64,000 nucleotides of DNA from Dastarcus helophoroides (Eukaryota > Arthropoda > Insecta > Coleoptera > Bothrideridae). The stretch is taken from assembly GCA_028583605.1 (NCBI GenBank), contig CM053327.1, forward strand, positions 22,865,629-22,929,628, given 5' to 3'. Made by a program: the position numbers and the translations under genes. Below the pieces are notes generated by a model that had not been told where the DNA came from, did no database searches, and saw only the letters and a list, made by a program, of their open reading frames with translations. Positions 47,401 to 62,400 of this stretch are shown in pieces. The stretch's first letter is position 1, and each line of letters begins with the position of its first letter.

Positions 47401-50400
47401 GGTACATGAGGACTGAATTGCCATTACCATATCATCAGTAAAAATATGAATTTTTTAGGGTTCTGAAGCATCTAGGATGCCCTCATGGTTGCGTTGAGGG
47501 ACAAAGAGGGCCAGCTGCTGAATTTTTAAGAACGCAATGTCAAAATATTTTATCTAAATTAAACAGAGCTAGTAGCAAACAATTTAAAAGTTTTCTTCGA
47601 AATTACGTTAAAAATAATTCACTTCCGGAAATTTTAGATTTCTTTCACGCATACGTTGGATTCTGCATTGATCCAAGTTCATTACTTTCTCCGTTGAGTA
47701 AGTTTAAACGAAAATTTTTAGTAATATTTGTCTGACATCATTAGATGACATTATATTTCATTCCTATATGTGCTATTTTCTTCATTATTACATATAATCA
47801 GATGGTTAAGTATTTATGTGTTATATAGAATACTTGTTTAAAATCCATACATTTTTTCATAAATATTCTCGGCTATGAGTTTTTTAGAATTAGCAGTAGT
47901 TAATAAATAACTTAAATTCTTTAATGTTTCTTCTATCATCTTCGTAAGGAATTTTTCCGGAATAAAAATATAAAATCAATACATAACAGTCCATTAACCA
48001 AAGATGTTAATCGTGTTGGGAAAAAATTCTTCTGAAATATTGAAGACTCATATTGACTCTGCTCATCAAAGTTTTCACGCTCTCATTCACATTCACTTCT
48101 CGTTAAGATTGCCGTCACAAGTAATATTCGCATTAAGTATGATTAAAAATCTGAATCAATTTACTGACTAAAGTCACACTAACAATAAGAGCAAGGAAAT
48201 ATAAATTCAAAGTGTAACGAATATTCACGATTAAAGTCTAAATAATATTTTAAAATGAGGTAAATATGTAGTATTAACATATACTAGAATTATCGATTAC
48301 TTGTTGAAAATTCGGATTAAATGAATAGAAAGTACTTTTATGTACAGTGATAAATGAGTAAGTATAACAACAACTGAATTATCTACTAAGCAATGCTACC
48401 GTTACCGATACGATACTTTGTTGTCTACTGATTCTTGAATAGAGATATTAACTATTAATATACGACAGTTTAACGAAGTAAATAAATATTTCAGGAAAAC
48501 TTATTTTTCTGATGGGATGTAAGACCGATAATCATGTATAGATTTCTTAAAGGATATAAGCTAAAAAATGAAATTGTTTCTCTCCAACTTAATGCATTTA
48601 CCTAACTTTTCAATCAAAACTCTCTTATTTAGAGCCATTTTTTTATCACCTCTTTTAACCAATTAACTAGATATTACTGCTTAATAAATTAACGACCAAC
48701 ATAAATAGTTTTCCATCTGATTACCTCCCAAGAAAATGTACTGTTGAATAAATGTGACACTACTTTTTATTATTTTATGGGGGAGCTTTTGAGATTTAAA
48801 ATCGAAAATAAAAAAGTTTTGTCCTAATTTAAGGTATCATCGATTTTGAAGTACTGCTTAATACCTTTTACAGCAAAACACCGCGATTATTTTTTCTCTT
48901 TAGGAAATCCAAGAAGTGAAACTGAAGATTTTGTCAAAAGTGAAGTTGCTTAAATTATGACAAGATGATAACATTTTTTTAAACTTTTTAATTGATTTGT
49001 TTGAAAATTGTTTAGTTATAAAAAACGTATAAAATCACCTGGATATATGTCTTTTAGTTTGTCATAGGCATGTTTTCAGACTATTTATATAGTGAAAGAG
49101 GTTAACTGTGAAATTTGAATTAATTTTGGAATTACTTTACATTTATTAAGGACATGTGTGGGATATCAAATAAAATATTGGTGAAACCGAAATTCATAAA
49201 CCTCTAACATGTACTTTTGCGTTTTAGATCCATGGTTATTTATGTGGTCAAGCATTTCACATTTCTACTTTGTCTAATGAATGTTTGTCCAGATATTCCA
49301 ATGTTGAGTTCCAATGTTGAGTCCAAAATTCGCTTAATGGCTAGTAGACACTTACAAACAAAATTGCGAAACACGTATTTATGGACAAAGTTCTGTCATT
49401 GTCTCTAGACAAATGGGGAACAAATCTCTTGTTCTGTAACTCCCTTTGGACAAACAGCAATTTCACAGGTCGCTGTCTCACTTGTTACGGTATCTCCGAA
49501 ACTATGTCATGCATCCATACCAGCAATTATGGACACATGACCAAGCCCCCCTATCGAGGTTATTTGAGAATTGTTCGTCTAGAGACAAAATCCTCGATTT
49601 CTCTGCAAGTGTGTACCCTTCAGAGTTTAGCAAAATCATTTGTTAAGGTATTTTACCGGTCAATGCTTTTCCATAAATTTTTGTTAAATTTCTGTAAGAT
49701 GTTACTAACATTGTTACCTACACACCTACAAAATTAAATCACCCGTGCCAGTACCGAAGCCGAAATATTCAGTGTCAATCTTAGGGTTTTTAACTGCAAG
49801 ATATATCCGAAGAATGTTTTTGAAGAGATTTTAAATTTATTGCAACTAAACCTTTCTAAAGATTTTGTTTAAAAAGTATTATACCTATGTAGGGTGAATG
49901 CTTTGAAGAAAATATTAAAATATAAGGATTTATAGCGATATCGTTTTTGCGTAATCTGAAATTATAATCTCGTGGAATTTTGATACTTAGGCAAATATCT
50001 TTAAGTAATGGCAACATGGCATCTCCACTCCTCCTTATAGAGGGCTTCGGTTAAAGATGCGTTGCTGAAACCTGTCGTATAAGCAGTGCAGTGCTGTCGG
50101 CTCAGAAAATCTGCTGCAACGCGGCTTGCAGATTTGTATTATTGTAGGCACGCGTACAGTCTATGCTAAGAATCGAGCAATGGTTACAGTCGGACGCTTA
50201 CGTTTCGCCATCTAACGTTAGCTAAGATTATTGACGGTAAACTACCTTAAAGGATAATATGTTGATTCTAAGTTGAACAGTGGGTCTCAATATTGTTATC
50301 AACGGTTGAAGTAGGCCGATAATGGTCGTGAAGCACTAAAAAACAAAATAAAATAGGATGTTAGCCACATCCACCGCATTCTGCTTCTATGGTTTTGCTT

Positions 50401-53400
50401 AGACTGCTGCCTACTCAGGTCGCTCCAGAACAATTTATTTAATTTTTTAGTAAATTCGTAGCTATTAAAAACATTGGATTCCTGTTTTCTTTACAATTAG
50501 TTTCTATGAAAAGAGAAAATCGTAAGCTAGATACATTATTGCAAAATATAGCTGCGGTTATCACCTCGCTGGATAATAAATCCATTTTTATATATATAGT
50601 AGTATGTGTCATTTTTTAAAATCGTTATAATGTTTTGATTTTTCTAAGGACACGGCGTAGTTGTATTCAATAACGGGTTTAGTTGTATTAAAAAATATGA
50701 CAGTTGAGGCAATATAACAATTTCTTTTCTCCTCCATAAAATCAAAAACCAGTATACCTAGAGATGTGCTAAAATCTTATTTAATAACAGAATAATGTGT
50801 CAAATATAAAAAGTGGTGTCACTGAAATAGTTTATTTATACAATCTTGAAAAAACAATTATGACTGTCTGACTAGGTATAAATAAATATTCACCTTGCCA
50901 AGTTAGTGCGTGCTATGCTGTGCTCCATTTCACTGGTCTTTTCTCCCAAGTCTTTAGTTCTAATTTGATGGTATTAGAATAGCGTAGATACAATATTGTT
51001 GAACAGTGGCTCAAGATGTCCCACGCATAAAGCACTTAAATACACTCTTACAACACATTATAAAATGCAAAATAATATCTGACACTGACGTATTGTTTAT
51101 TACTTTAAATAACTTAAGACGAAATGTTTCATTAATGTATAACAAAATATACTGTTATTTTTTTGGAACCTGAAAATTTATTTTTAAATTATCAGCAGTA
51201 AATCAGAATAATTATTTTATTGGGAATACATGTTGTTGGGCACTAGAGTCACATTTTCAACATTGTTAAATTTTGCAAATTATAATATTTGCCCATCAGA
51301 CCTGAAGCGGAGCTATAGTAAGTCACCTGACACTATGTCGCAAGGTGATTATCCAACAACCTTTGGCACAGGCGTAGGAGGCACGGGTATCAAAGGAGTT
51401 GAAGGCCAGATTATATCACATGTACTTAAACCCTTGGTCACAAGGTTTGTTGAGATCTCCAAAGAGATGAAGATGCCTGAAAATGTGGTAAGTAAATATT
51501 ATGTAATTCAGTGTAATTCTAAGAAAGAAATTTTCTATAAAACCTGTTTCTACATGCTTCTTGCATCTTGTGCCAAATATTTATAATGGTTTTGAGTCTC
51601 ATAAGTAATAGTTATATTGATTTAAGTAGTATTTTATGTGTCTTTAACGTATTCAATCATTAGGTGGAGAATTATCATTTCCAAATTTTTGAAACTGAAA
51701 TAAGTACGAAAGCAATGAAATAAACAGTGGCAGCTGGTGCACGGAAGGCAACCAACGGGGCAGTGCCTTCCTGATAAGCTTCTTGAAGATACTATACAAT
51801 ATACATATACATGCAACTTTTCTGATATGCTTAATAATAAATAGTACTTATCAAACATGTTAAAAAGTGGCAGTGCACCCTCAAACTTAGAGTACAGTTT
51901 ATTATCACACAAACACATGGGTTAGAGTTTACTTCCAATTCTAATTGGGATTCAAATAGAAAAAGTCTCAAGAAAGTCTAACTGCTATTTATTAAGCTTT
52001 TAATGTACATTCCAAATATTTTTATTTTTCTCACGTTCGTTTATAGATCAAACATGTAGTGCTGACGATCTGATTTTTTGTTTCTGCAGAGCCTATATTG
52101 TGATATCAGACAGTTAATGACATACGTGAAAGAAGGTCATGGTAGCGTATTTAGACGGGTTGCACTTAGTGCTTTGTTGGATACTGCTGAGAGACCGAGC
52201 AAACGAGATGGGAATGTGCAGACTACCAGAGTTATTAAGTAATGTCTTACCTTAATTATGCAGATGATTGACCAATGTTAATTATGTTTTAACTTTATTA
52301 GACATGTACATCATTCTGATCTAGAAGATCATGGCGAACCAATATCCGACGTCACTTGTGGCTTAGATGAAAAGGGAGTTCGAAAATTATTTTTTAAAAA
52401 ACGTAGTACCTCGTCCACTTGTGCTGTAAGTCAGATTACGTATTAACACTTATTTGTGACACTAAATATCCTTTTAGAATTTGCTAGAAAATGAAGCAGA
52501 TGATACGCCAAAAATTAGTCAGAGCCCTGTAGGTAATTTAAAAAAGAAGCATCACATCTTGACTCCGAGACAAAGTGAAAAAACGCTTTTTATCGCTGAA
52601 CCTATTCCGTCAAAAGCAAAATCTAAATCTAAGCTAGGTATTTCAAATTTTTATAATATTTTTATAAAGTGTGTTTGGCTTTCAAGTGGACACACCTTGA
52701 TATTTCAGTTATTATTTGATGGATCTATTTCAAATTCTTTTTTGGCATAAAACTTTTTAAGGCCCATATTTTTATCTTAATATATTCTTAACTGCTGCAC
52801 TACTGCTGTGTTCATGCAAAAATGTATTTTTCAAAAGATACCCCTAGATACTGAGGTTCATAGAAATATGCGTATTTATATTTTTCATAAATTTTACAAT
52901 TCTTCAGAAATCTAATTCTCAAGTATTGGACTTAAACAAAGATTACCGTAGAAACTGAACCAAACATATTCAAACATCGATTAACCGTATAACTCATAGC
53001 AACTAACAACCGTATTTGCAATAAAAATAACGCAGGATTTCAATACTTAAAATTAAATTTCTGAATAATTGCAAAATTTATTAAAAAAAAATATTTCGAT
53101 GAAACTTGGTATCTAGGTAATTTTTGATCGTAAACTGAATTCTCAGTATTTTTTTCCGTATTTCTTATTATTTCTTATGCTAAGGGAAATATAGAAAATT
53201 CATATTTTTAACTGAACGCACCGAGTTGGTTTAACAACTCAAAATATATTCTCTGTAATTTATTTGCAAAGTATTCATATTTGTATGCAGTTTTATTGGC
53301 TTTTTCTTCGCCGGTCACTCCTTTCACAATTCTAAATTTCAGTACCTTCTATTAAGGAATGGCAATCTGTTTTAGATTGCCGCAAACAGCGATTGCGTTG

Positions 53401-56400
53401 GATCTTGGTTTGTCAATCGCTGTTTGGGACTGAAGGTACTGAAATTTAGGATTGTGAAAGGATTGACCGGCGAAGAAAAAGCCAATAAAACTGCATACAA
53501 ACTCAAAATATATTGAAAATAATGGAAAAATGCGTCTTGAAGAGTTAATTAGAAAAAAATTTCAAATCGATCTTCAAATAATAACCAAAATATCAGCATA
53601 CGTCTATTTGAGACTCATCCATTTGAGACAGGACACACTAAAGATATGTAAATTCTAATTAACATTTTGATTCCAGTTAATTGGTTTAAAAAAAGTGAAA
53701 CATATTCTTCAGATTCTCTTGAAAAAGCTGAAAATGGAGAATCTATTAGTGGCGAGACGGGAAGTCTTGCAAAATCTTCTAAATATATTAAAGGGAGTAA
53801 AAGGTATATTCTTACTTGAGTTATTACAATTATGTACTTATTTGATTTAATTACAGCAATGTTGGCCAAACCTTGCAAAAAGCCAAAAAAAGAGTAGAAG
53901 ACAGATTTAATAAATATCTTTTGAAGAAGGGCAAGAAAAGGGATGGCAGTTTTGAAGAGACCTCTGCAGGATGTCAGTAAATTTCAGGTCGATTAGTGCC
54001 AAATAGACAATTTTATTTTTTTTAGATTTAAGTAGAAAAAATTCTTTTGAGTTTGGTGAATCCTCCAGAGAGTCAGAGTTTGTGATTTTTAAAGAGAGAA
54101 AATTGGTCTCCACATCCATGCTTTACAGTGGAACGTTACGTTTAGCTTTTCTTTTAGAAACGTGCCCACCAGGATCAGTGCCAGATGCTCACCTTTTGGC
54201 ATCTGTATTGGACCTTGTAAGTTATTGTTACTTTGATGCAACATTTTGTGATAAACTATTTTCATAACTCAAAGTATATTTAACAAAAAATACAAAAAAT
54301 ATTAAGGAGGCGTACGGGCATCAACTTTGTCGGATAACGGATGTCGGAATACCTGATGCCTTATGTTGCCACTGAACTGAAGAAAGGTAGCAGAAATAAG
54401 CATAATTCGTATGAGATGAATTAACGGAATATGGTCTCATACTCGAAAGCCATATCAAGAGGAAAAAACGATTTATCAATCAATTCTCTGAACTCAGAAA
54501 CTAAGTAACCATTAAAATAATGTATTAAAAAATTAGTTATTAGGAATTCGTAATGTTGTAATATCATTTGGAATAATCTCAATCACAAAACGTCTAGATG
54601 AAACTAAATTACTTGCCAGAGTACACAAAGCTAAAAGATTGGGATTTGCCACAAATCATCTACATTGCTTTGCTAATAATTGACTTCGAAAAAGATTATA
54701 TTCACGAAAAAAAAACCAGGTTAGACCGAAATCTCCTTATAGACATGGACATACCCATCAGGAGATTTTAGTCTAACCTGGGAAAAAAGAGATTTTTCGG
54801 CAACAAAATGTCTCCGTTTGGCGACAGCTCTGTAATTCTGCAGTAGAATACAAAGTTGGGCCGTATATATGTCAGTCTGCAAATTTGGATTATTACCTGG
54901 AAAACATCGGCTTGAACATGTAAGGCTATTTGCTCGTTTGCCCAATTTTTTCATTCATGTAAATAAATATAAGTCCCCATTTCGTAGGGTAAGTTATTAA
55001 CTAATTAAATGCTATATCCCTTTAAGAAAATGCCAACCTAATATTTACCATTGAGAATTTATGGAATCATCTTTCGTCTAATAAACACAAATAACCGGTG
55101 AATGCAGTATTTGAAGAATGGGGGAATATTTGCTAGGTTACCATTGAAAAGTTAAGCATTAGTAAGCTAAAGCGTATGAATGTTTCTAAAATTAGAAATA
55201 AAGAGGATCTATAAGGTTCCAATGTCACATAAGATTCAATGATTCTATTCCATTAAATTTTTAATGCTTTTGATTTTCATTTTTATATTTTACTCATGTT
55301 TAATAAAAGAAGTATTTAACGGTTTAAAATAGGTCAGGTTTTCTGATTTCTTTCTCCAACGATTGTATTGACCTAATTTGCAACTTTTCATTATAATTTA
55401 ATTTAATCTAATTTCCATCAGTGTAGTGCGTTGATTTTGTCCAGGAGTTTATTTCCAGTCCTGGTAATCTACACTCCTGAACGATCTGCTGGAACTAATG
55501 GACACAGCCTTAATAGTAGTTTTGGATAGGAGTTCAGATTACACGGATTATTTGTTAGAAGTCCATGATAAATCAATTGACTTGGCATAACAACGATCAC
55601 ACAATTTATTGAGATAATCCATTAATTATGCTCTAAAGCGAAACCAGTCTTGAAAAACTAAGGTTATGTTTTATCATCGTAGAATCTTTATATTTATTAA
55701 TTACCTATATTTATTGCTAATATATTTTGTGTTATAAACATAGAAGAGATTTACCCAATTAAAAATTTCAATTGTTAATTATATAAACTGTTTATTGTAG
55801 CCTCATTCAGCTGTGATTGCACGCGCAGCTTTCCTTATGGAGTGCTCATACTTTGTCCATTGTTGTAATAAAGGCCAGTGGCCATCGTGGATGAAACTTA
55901 ATTTTCCAATGTTTAGACCCTCAGGCCCTCTGCCTTCTAGGGGTCCTACCACTGGAATTAGAAGATCTCACATTATGCAGAGAGCTGCTGGAAAAATGTT
56001 TCATCAATGGGCTGAGGTAAAGTAAATAAAATGTGAACGTTCTACTCATGAAACGCATTTTGCACTTATTTAAAAAAAATATTAGTTTATCGAAATTAAT
56101 GAATTCTGATTAACCAACATTTACTAATCGCCTGAAATTTTTTCTCCAGCAATACATTTGAACTTTACTTCTCTCTTAGGTTCTTGGTCAAAGACTTGAG
56201 GAAATGATTAATGAAGATAAAGCATTAGAAATGCAAATTTCTTCCATGATTCATGATGAACAAAAGCAGAAGGAACTGTTCACACACGATGAAGAAGAAG
56301 ATTTTCTTGACGAAGGTAATATGATAATGAGGTTGACCATTTACTAAAAATAATATCTCTAGCGAGTATTTATACGTATGGCTCAAGTTGTCCGATGCCA

Positions 56401-59400
56401 TTGCGACTATTAGCTTGCATGTTACTTTATGAAATCACCGCGTTTTTACGAGAAACATATCAGACTCTGCCAAAGTCTTCACGGGTAGCAGGAAAAGAAA
56501 AACAACCCCCGTGGGAAAAATATTACAGCAAAGAAGCAAATCGGAGATGGAGTATGGCCTTATCCTCCATGGGGCATTCGCAAACCTCAGCACAGAGCTT
56601 ACAATCGATAGCAGGAGATAGAGACTCTGGTAAATACTTCATTTTATAGCCATTTTATGCTATTATATATACTTTTTAAGGACAAGCCGAACGTAAAATT
56701 AGTTTTGTTCTTCATGAACCCGATAATGAGTCCGAAGGAAGCAGTAATACCACAGTTACGATGCAGGTATACTTAAATATATGAAACATAATTGAATGTT
56801 TAATCTTTTATTTTTGTGTCTTAGAATTATTTGCTAGAAGCTTCTAATTAAATTACAAAACGACATTTTATTTTACACGTACAGAGTGATTCATTTAGAA
56901 TAGGAAGGACTCTGGAGATAGTATAGACTAAAATATGACGATAGAGCTCAATATGCCTTATGCAAGGGTTGCAGAGTGACAAATAGTTACTTTGTGTTAC
57001 TTGTTTTAATGTTTCTGATAGAGGACACATTTCTTTGCCTACGAATTTATGACTGGAAGAATATTCATACTTGCATAAATATGTTACATTTGTTTCCTCT
57101 CGAGATATGTGTTCTTTAAAGTGTTCTAATTTAATTAATTTTTCTTATTTACTATAAAATAATTTTCTTAATAACCATGCAATTTGGACCAACTTGAGCA
57201 CACGATTATTTTTTGGGATAACCAATCAACATATTGTAACTAACTAATATAATAGAAATTGCGAAGTAAATAGAGCTCTTTGTGGAAGGTACACGAATGT
57301 AGCCATCGCGAATATTCATTTGAGAGACTCTCGCATCTACTAGACCTTTCCCGAAAGGGAAATTCTAGAACCAAGTGTCTAATATAAATATACGCGCACC
57401 CCTATTGTGAATTTATTCAGTACGATATTAAGCAGTCAGACATTCAGTATTTAGTTATTATAATGTTATTTCTTGTTCCATTCGTTCTGTGTCTTTGTTA
57501 AAACAAAGTGCAAATTCACGGACACCCTTATAGATGTACCCGAACACGTAACAATTGAAGTCACTTTGAAATATTCGTGTTCGTAAATTTTTGATAATAG
57601 GTGAATTTAAATTTATCAGACTTTGTAAACTGAAAGACATTGATACTGAAACATTTTATCATTTTACGGAAAAATGTTGTATCAATTAATGGCAACAAAA
57701 GCAATTCCTTTACCTTTAAGTGTATAAATACATTTGTATTTGTTTTAATTTGAACATGCTAATTATTATTAAATAATAGGAAATTATAACTGTTTACAGG
57801 CCAATCAGGGAGAAGATGGTAAACGAATAAACCAACCAAGGCCATATCTTCTAAGACGAGGAACTGCCGCTCAAGCCGGAGGTTCTTTTAAACGTAGAAG
57901 CCTCAAATTAAGGAGGGGAACGAAGGAAGGAAAAGACATGGAAATGGAATGTAAGTAAATTTAATGGTACCTATTATAACAGCAACACTTTGTTCCTAAT
58001 TTTTAGGGAAAGCCACTGACGCAGTAAAACGTACAGACTCTATTCAATCGAAAAGAAAAGTTAGCTCATTATCAGATAGAAGCGACACATCTGAGCCAGG
58101 TTTACCAGGAGAAGCCAGCGGAGAAGAATCCCCTGGCGTTTTAAGCGACGATCAACCACCAGAAAGTCCCAGCGATAGTAATGATACAGATGATACTAAT
58201 AAACATATGCCATGGATGAAGGTGATGGTTCAAGTTTCCAATTCATTATATTATTATTGCACGCACCAGAATTTTTGTCACCCGTTTTGTTATAAACGGG
58301 TTACAAGAGGATGCTCTCGTTTAATAAAAGCAGTTAGAAAAGTGTATGGTGAAGAATTTGGTGTATTTGATGACAAGCTTTGTATGGATTTCGAAGGTAA
58401 AAAGAAGCACAAGAAAGATAAAAATCAGAATAGAAAAGTATCCGATCAAACTAGTTCACAAGTGTCTCCTATAAGACGAAAAGACAGTGTTGGGAAAAGA
58501 GACAGGTGAGATATGTGACGGTTGCAATGGCAGTTAACAAAGCTAATATACTAACAGTACAGATATTATGTCATAGTTTTTAAAACTATTCACAAATGTA
58601 TGCTGCATTTTACTTTTATTTACATATACAGTGTGTCTCACTAATGCGCAGAGGTCCGATATCTTCGCTGAGAAAAAAGACATCATTTTCATTTTTTGCA
58701 ACATTGTTAGGCTGTTACGTACTCCCTGGGTTGATGGTAACTTCGTTTTTTTAAATTAAAACCTATATAATATTTTATGGTTTTTTTAAATGACAATTAT
58801 CATTTTAGTGGAGGCTTCATTAGCTTTTTTTTTGGCATAATTTTAATATTTTTCAGAGGATAGAGCAATGTTTCTCGGACACTAGTGAGTTAAATTTCTA
58901 GGGTACCTAAAGATATTTCCAACGGTTCAAAATTATTTTACAGGGTGTACAAAATTAATTTTCAATTTAAAATAAAATTAATTTTTTAATTTAAAATAAA
59001 ATTAATTTTGGACGCCTTGTATAATAATTTCGAATATTTCTCAGTATTTTTGGGTATCCAGCTATTTGACTAATTACTGCGCTAAAAATTGAAAGATATT
59101 AAATTTTTTGCAAAAAAAAAAATTATTTTCTCAAAAAAAAACAAAATAACTTGAAAAATGTTAGCTTTGATATAGAGAAATCTGATAAAATTCCCACTAA
59201 AATGATCATTGGAATTCGAAGAACCCATAAAATATATAGGTTGAAATTTAAAAAAAAATAAACAAAGATACCTTCTGTCCAGAGAATACAGAACACCTTA
59301 TAATTTAAATTACTTTTAAATTGCAGAAGTAGGTCAGTTTGACAACGTTGGGAGAAATGAAAAGGTCGTCTTTTTCCTAATGGATATATCGGACCTCCGC

Positions 59401-62400
59401 GTAGTAGCTGGACACATTTTATCTAATTAGTTATTTATTTTTACAGAATTGATAGATCAATGGATGGTTCTCAGATGGGTAAATTTACCAAGGAGTCTTC
59501 AAAAGACATAGCCGAATCGGATGTAGGTGTTGAAAGTTCCAAATCGTCTTCCGCAGAAAAACCACCTGATCCTTCCCCAGTATTAAAATATATCAAAACC
59601 CAGGTGCGATTTTATAATTGTTAAATCGATCTTAAATTATAAGTAATCTTGTTTTAGGTGAAAGACGTTTTTCATACCCCTCTGGCAGTTCTTCTCAAAG
59701 GAGCGGTTATATTACCAGAGGATCACTTCATTGAAATTATTCCAGTTGCCTGGGAGCTCCTATTGGAAACTAATCAGGAAGTTGCCGCTTGTGCAGCCTC
59801 ACTTTTTATTTTGGGAGCTGTTAAGGTGCCACAACATGTGTCAGAAATTATGCAACACAATCTTTCGCACATAGATGTAATTATTAGAACCTAACGCAAT
59901 CCTAAGGTAGAATCAAGTGTTAGGTATATTTCCAGAATAACCTATTTTCCTTAGGTTTCAAGTTTTATGGAAAATGAGATATCAAGTTTGGCCTAGAATG
60001 GAGGAGGGCGCCCATGTTTTATTTAAGGTACCTCCTCCAGGAATCGAGTTTACGTTACCATCTCCTAAAATTGGAATTGAATCTTTGGACGTTGTAGATT
60101 CTCCTTGGGAATTGTTGGTTAAAACAAAGGTGGAAGAAGTGACTATAAATCAAGAACGACATGTAATATCGGCTAGTACTATTTTTATTACGTTTTAATA
60201 ATCTTCAATTATAGAGATCATTGGTCACCGCCACCAAGACAAGAAAGAAACAACAAACTGAATTGATTAAAATGGCCCTACAAGCTCAGGATGATAAAAA
60301 AAGGGAGGAAAGGGAAAATTTTCTGATAACTACTATTCCGATTACTATACAAGCAGCTCATGGTCCAAGTTTATATCATGGAAATGAAGAGCATGAAGAA
60401 GGTTTGTAATTTAAATTCTGTTAAGCTTGCAGTTGATTAATATCAGTACTAGCGGTAATTTGAAATACATATTTCCAGATGATGAGCAATTAGATGGTCA
60501 AATACGAAACACTGGACATCATCTTCATTCTGCTCATTCGTTGTTCCCTTCTTGTCTTTGTTCAGCAGTTATGCAAATAATCAATCTTTTAGATGATGCA
60601 GCCGTATCGCCTGATGGAAATGCTGTATATGAGGTGGCTTATCAGGTACATTTTTTTTTATGTTTCATTAAAATACAGCGTCATTTGTGGTGAAATAAAG
60701 TCGTGGTATACTGAAAGTGTTTTCAGAAAATTGTTTTTCTTTTTTTTTATATATTTTATATAATTATACATGCTTGCATCACACATTACGTTTACTTTAG
60801 ATTACCTCAGAAAATTATATACGTTATTGTCAGCCATATAAATTTGTCATATTTCTTCCTAATTTGCGTTATCTTTCGTGTTTACGAATATGTTACTAAT
60901 AAGCCGGATCTCATTTTAATTTAATTTCCATAATGTGAGGGGGAGTTGAATTGGCTTAAAAAAGTTTGCCAAGAATTAACTGAGTATTAATGATCAATAA
61001 AATTCGTAAATGCTTCATATTGTAATGGGTTTGGTTCGATCATAAATATACTGCAAATTTAAACACTTTTTTGACAAAAAACTTCGGGATAAAAGCTGTC
61101 TGGCACATTGTCTGAAGGAGTTCATATATTTTGAGATTACTAATACATTAGTGATTGACATGATATATTAAACAAAAATGTTTACCCTCACAATGGTTTT
61201 ATTTTAAACTTTTCCGTGTGCAGCACTCTCAAAACTACACGTTTTATATTATTTGCATATTGTTCGTCGAATCACAGCTATCCAATTTTGATACTTAGTG
61301 ATTTGGATTGGAAATTTTCATATTTTACGATTAGGGATGGAAGATGAGCCACATTCGTTATCTTTTATGTTATGTCAAAATATTTGAAAATATTGTTTCA
61401 TAATAGTATCAGTGTGGGTGTAGTTTGCAAAGTGAGATAAAGCCGCACGGATGTATTTCTCTAAAGCTCAAAATTTCCCGAAAATTACAAGTTAAACCAA
61501 GTTTTTATAACAAGTAGAATGTTCAGACCATCTTTTCTTTCGAGTTGTGGCAGTTAACAGCCATAATGAATTTCCGGTTGCGTTTCATATTTCGAGTTTA
61601 TTTTCGACATGTCCCCCAATATTTCGAATTTTTTCTTGAAATTTCCGTAAATTACAAGTTTTTCTAAAATTGATGATTAAAGCAGGGATCTTTAAAGAAA
61701 ACACCAGTACAGCTTTAATTCAGTGTTTAAACTTTACACCTACTTTGGAAAAATAATGTTTTTAAATATTTTGATAAAACATTGAACATCTGACTCGTAA
61801 AGAATTTTAAAATATTTTTGGCAAGTTTTCAATAGTTTTATTGATATTAAAACTTACCGAGGTATTTTTATAGGTAATATGGTGCTGCTTGGTTGAGGAC
61901 AGTGCTTTGTTTCTTCGATATATTCTTGAACGTCTAACAAGAGAAAAGCAAGATCAAATCTTTAAAATTCTCCGACATTTAATCAGATTTATACCCAAAT
62001 TACCCCAACAGGCAGCTTTTGCGTTGTATAATTATATTATCGGCTATGTCATGTTTTATGTGAGAAGTCCTCACGAGGAGGGTTTATCTCTCATTGGATC
62101 AGCACTATCTTTACTTTGGATGGTAAGAGGTTAAGAAGATTAATTCAAAATTCTTCTTTGCTCTCTCGTGTTTTAGGTCGTTCATAGCGTTCATGGAATT
62201 ATGTTTAAAGATTTAAAACAAATACTTAGAAAAGAACAGTGCGATGCTTCTATATTACTTACAGCAAATGTACCATCTGCAAAAAAGATCATCGTTCATG
62301 GACCGCAAGGTATTAAACTAGATCAGATTTATCTGTAAAGATTTTATGTAATATGTTTCAGATCCAGACGCTGGAGGAATCCCATCTCAATTTCCGGTGC

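Noticed and set aside
53615..53878. Minus-strand ORF of 87 codons
   Set aside because: Overlaps UNC80 exons 24 and 25 in antisense.
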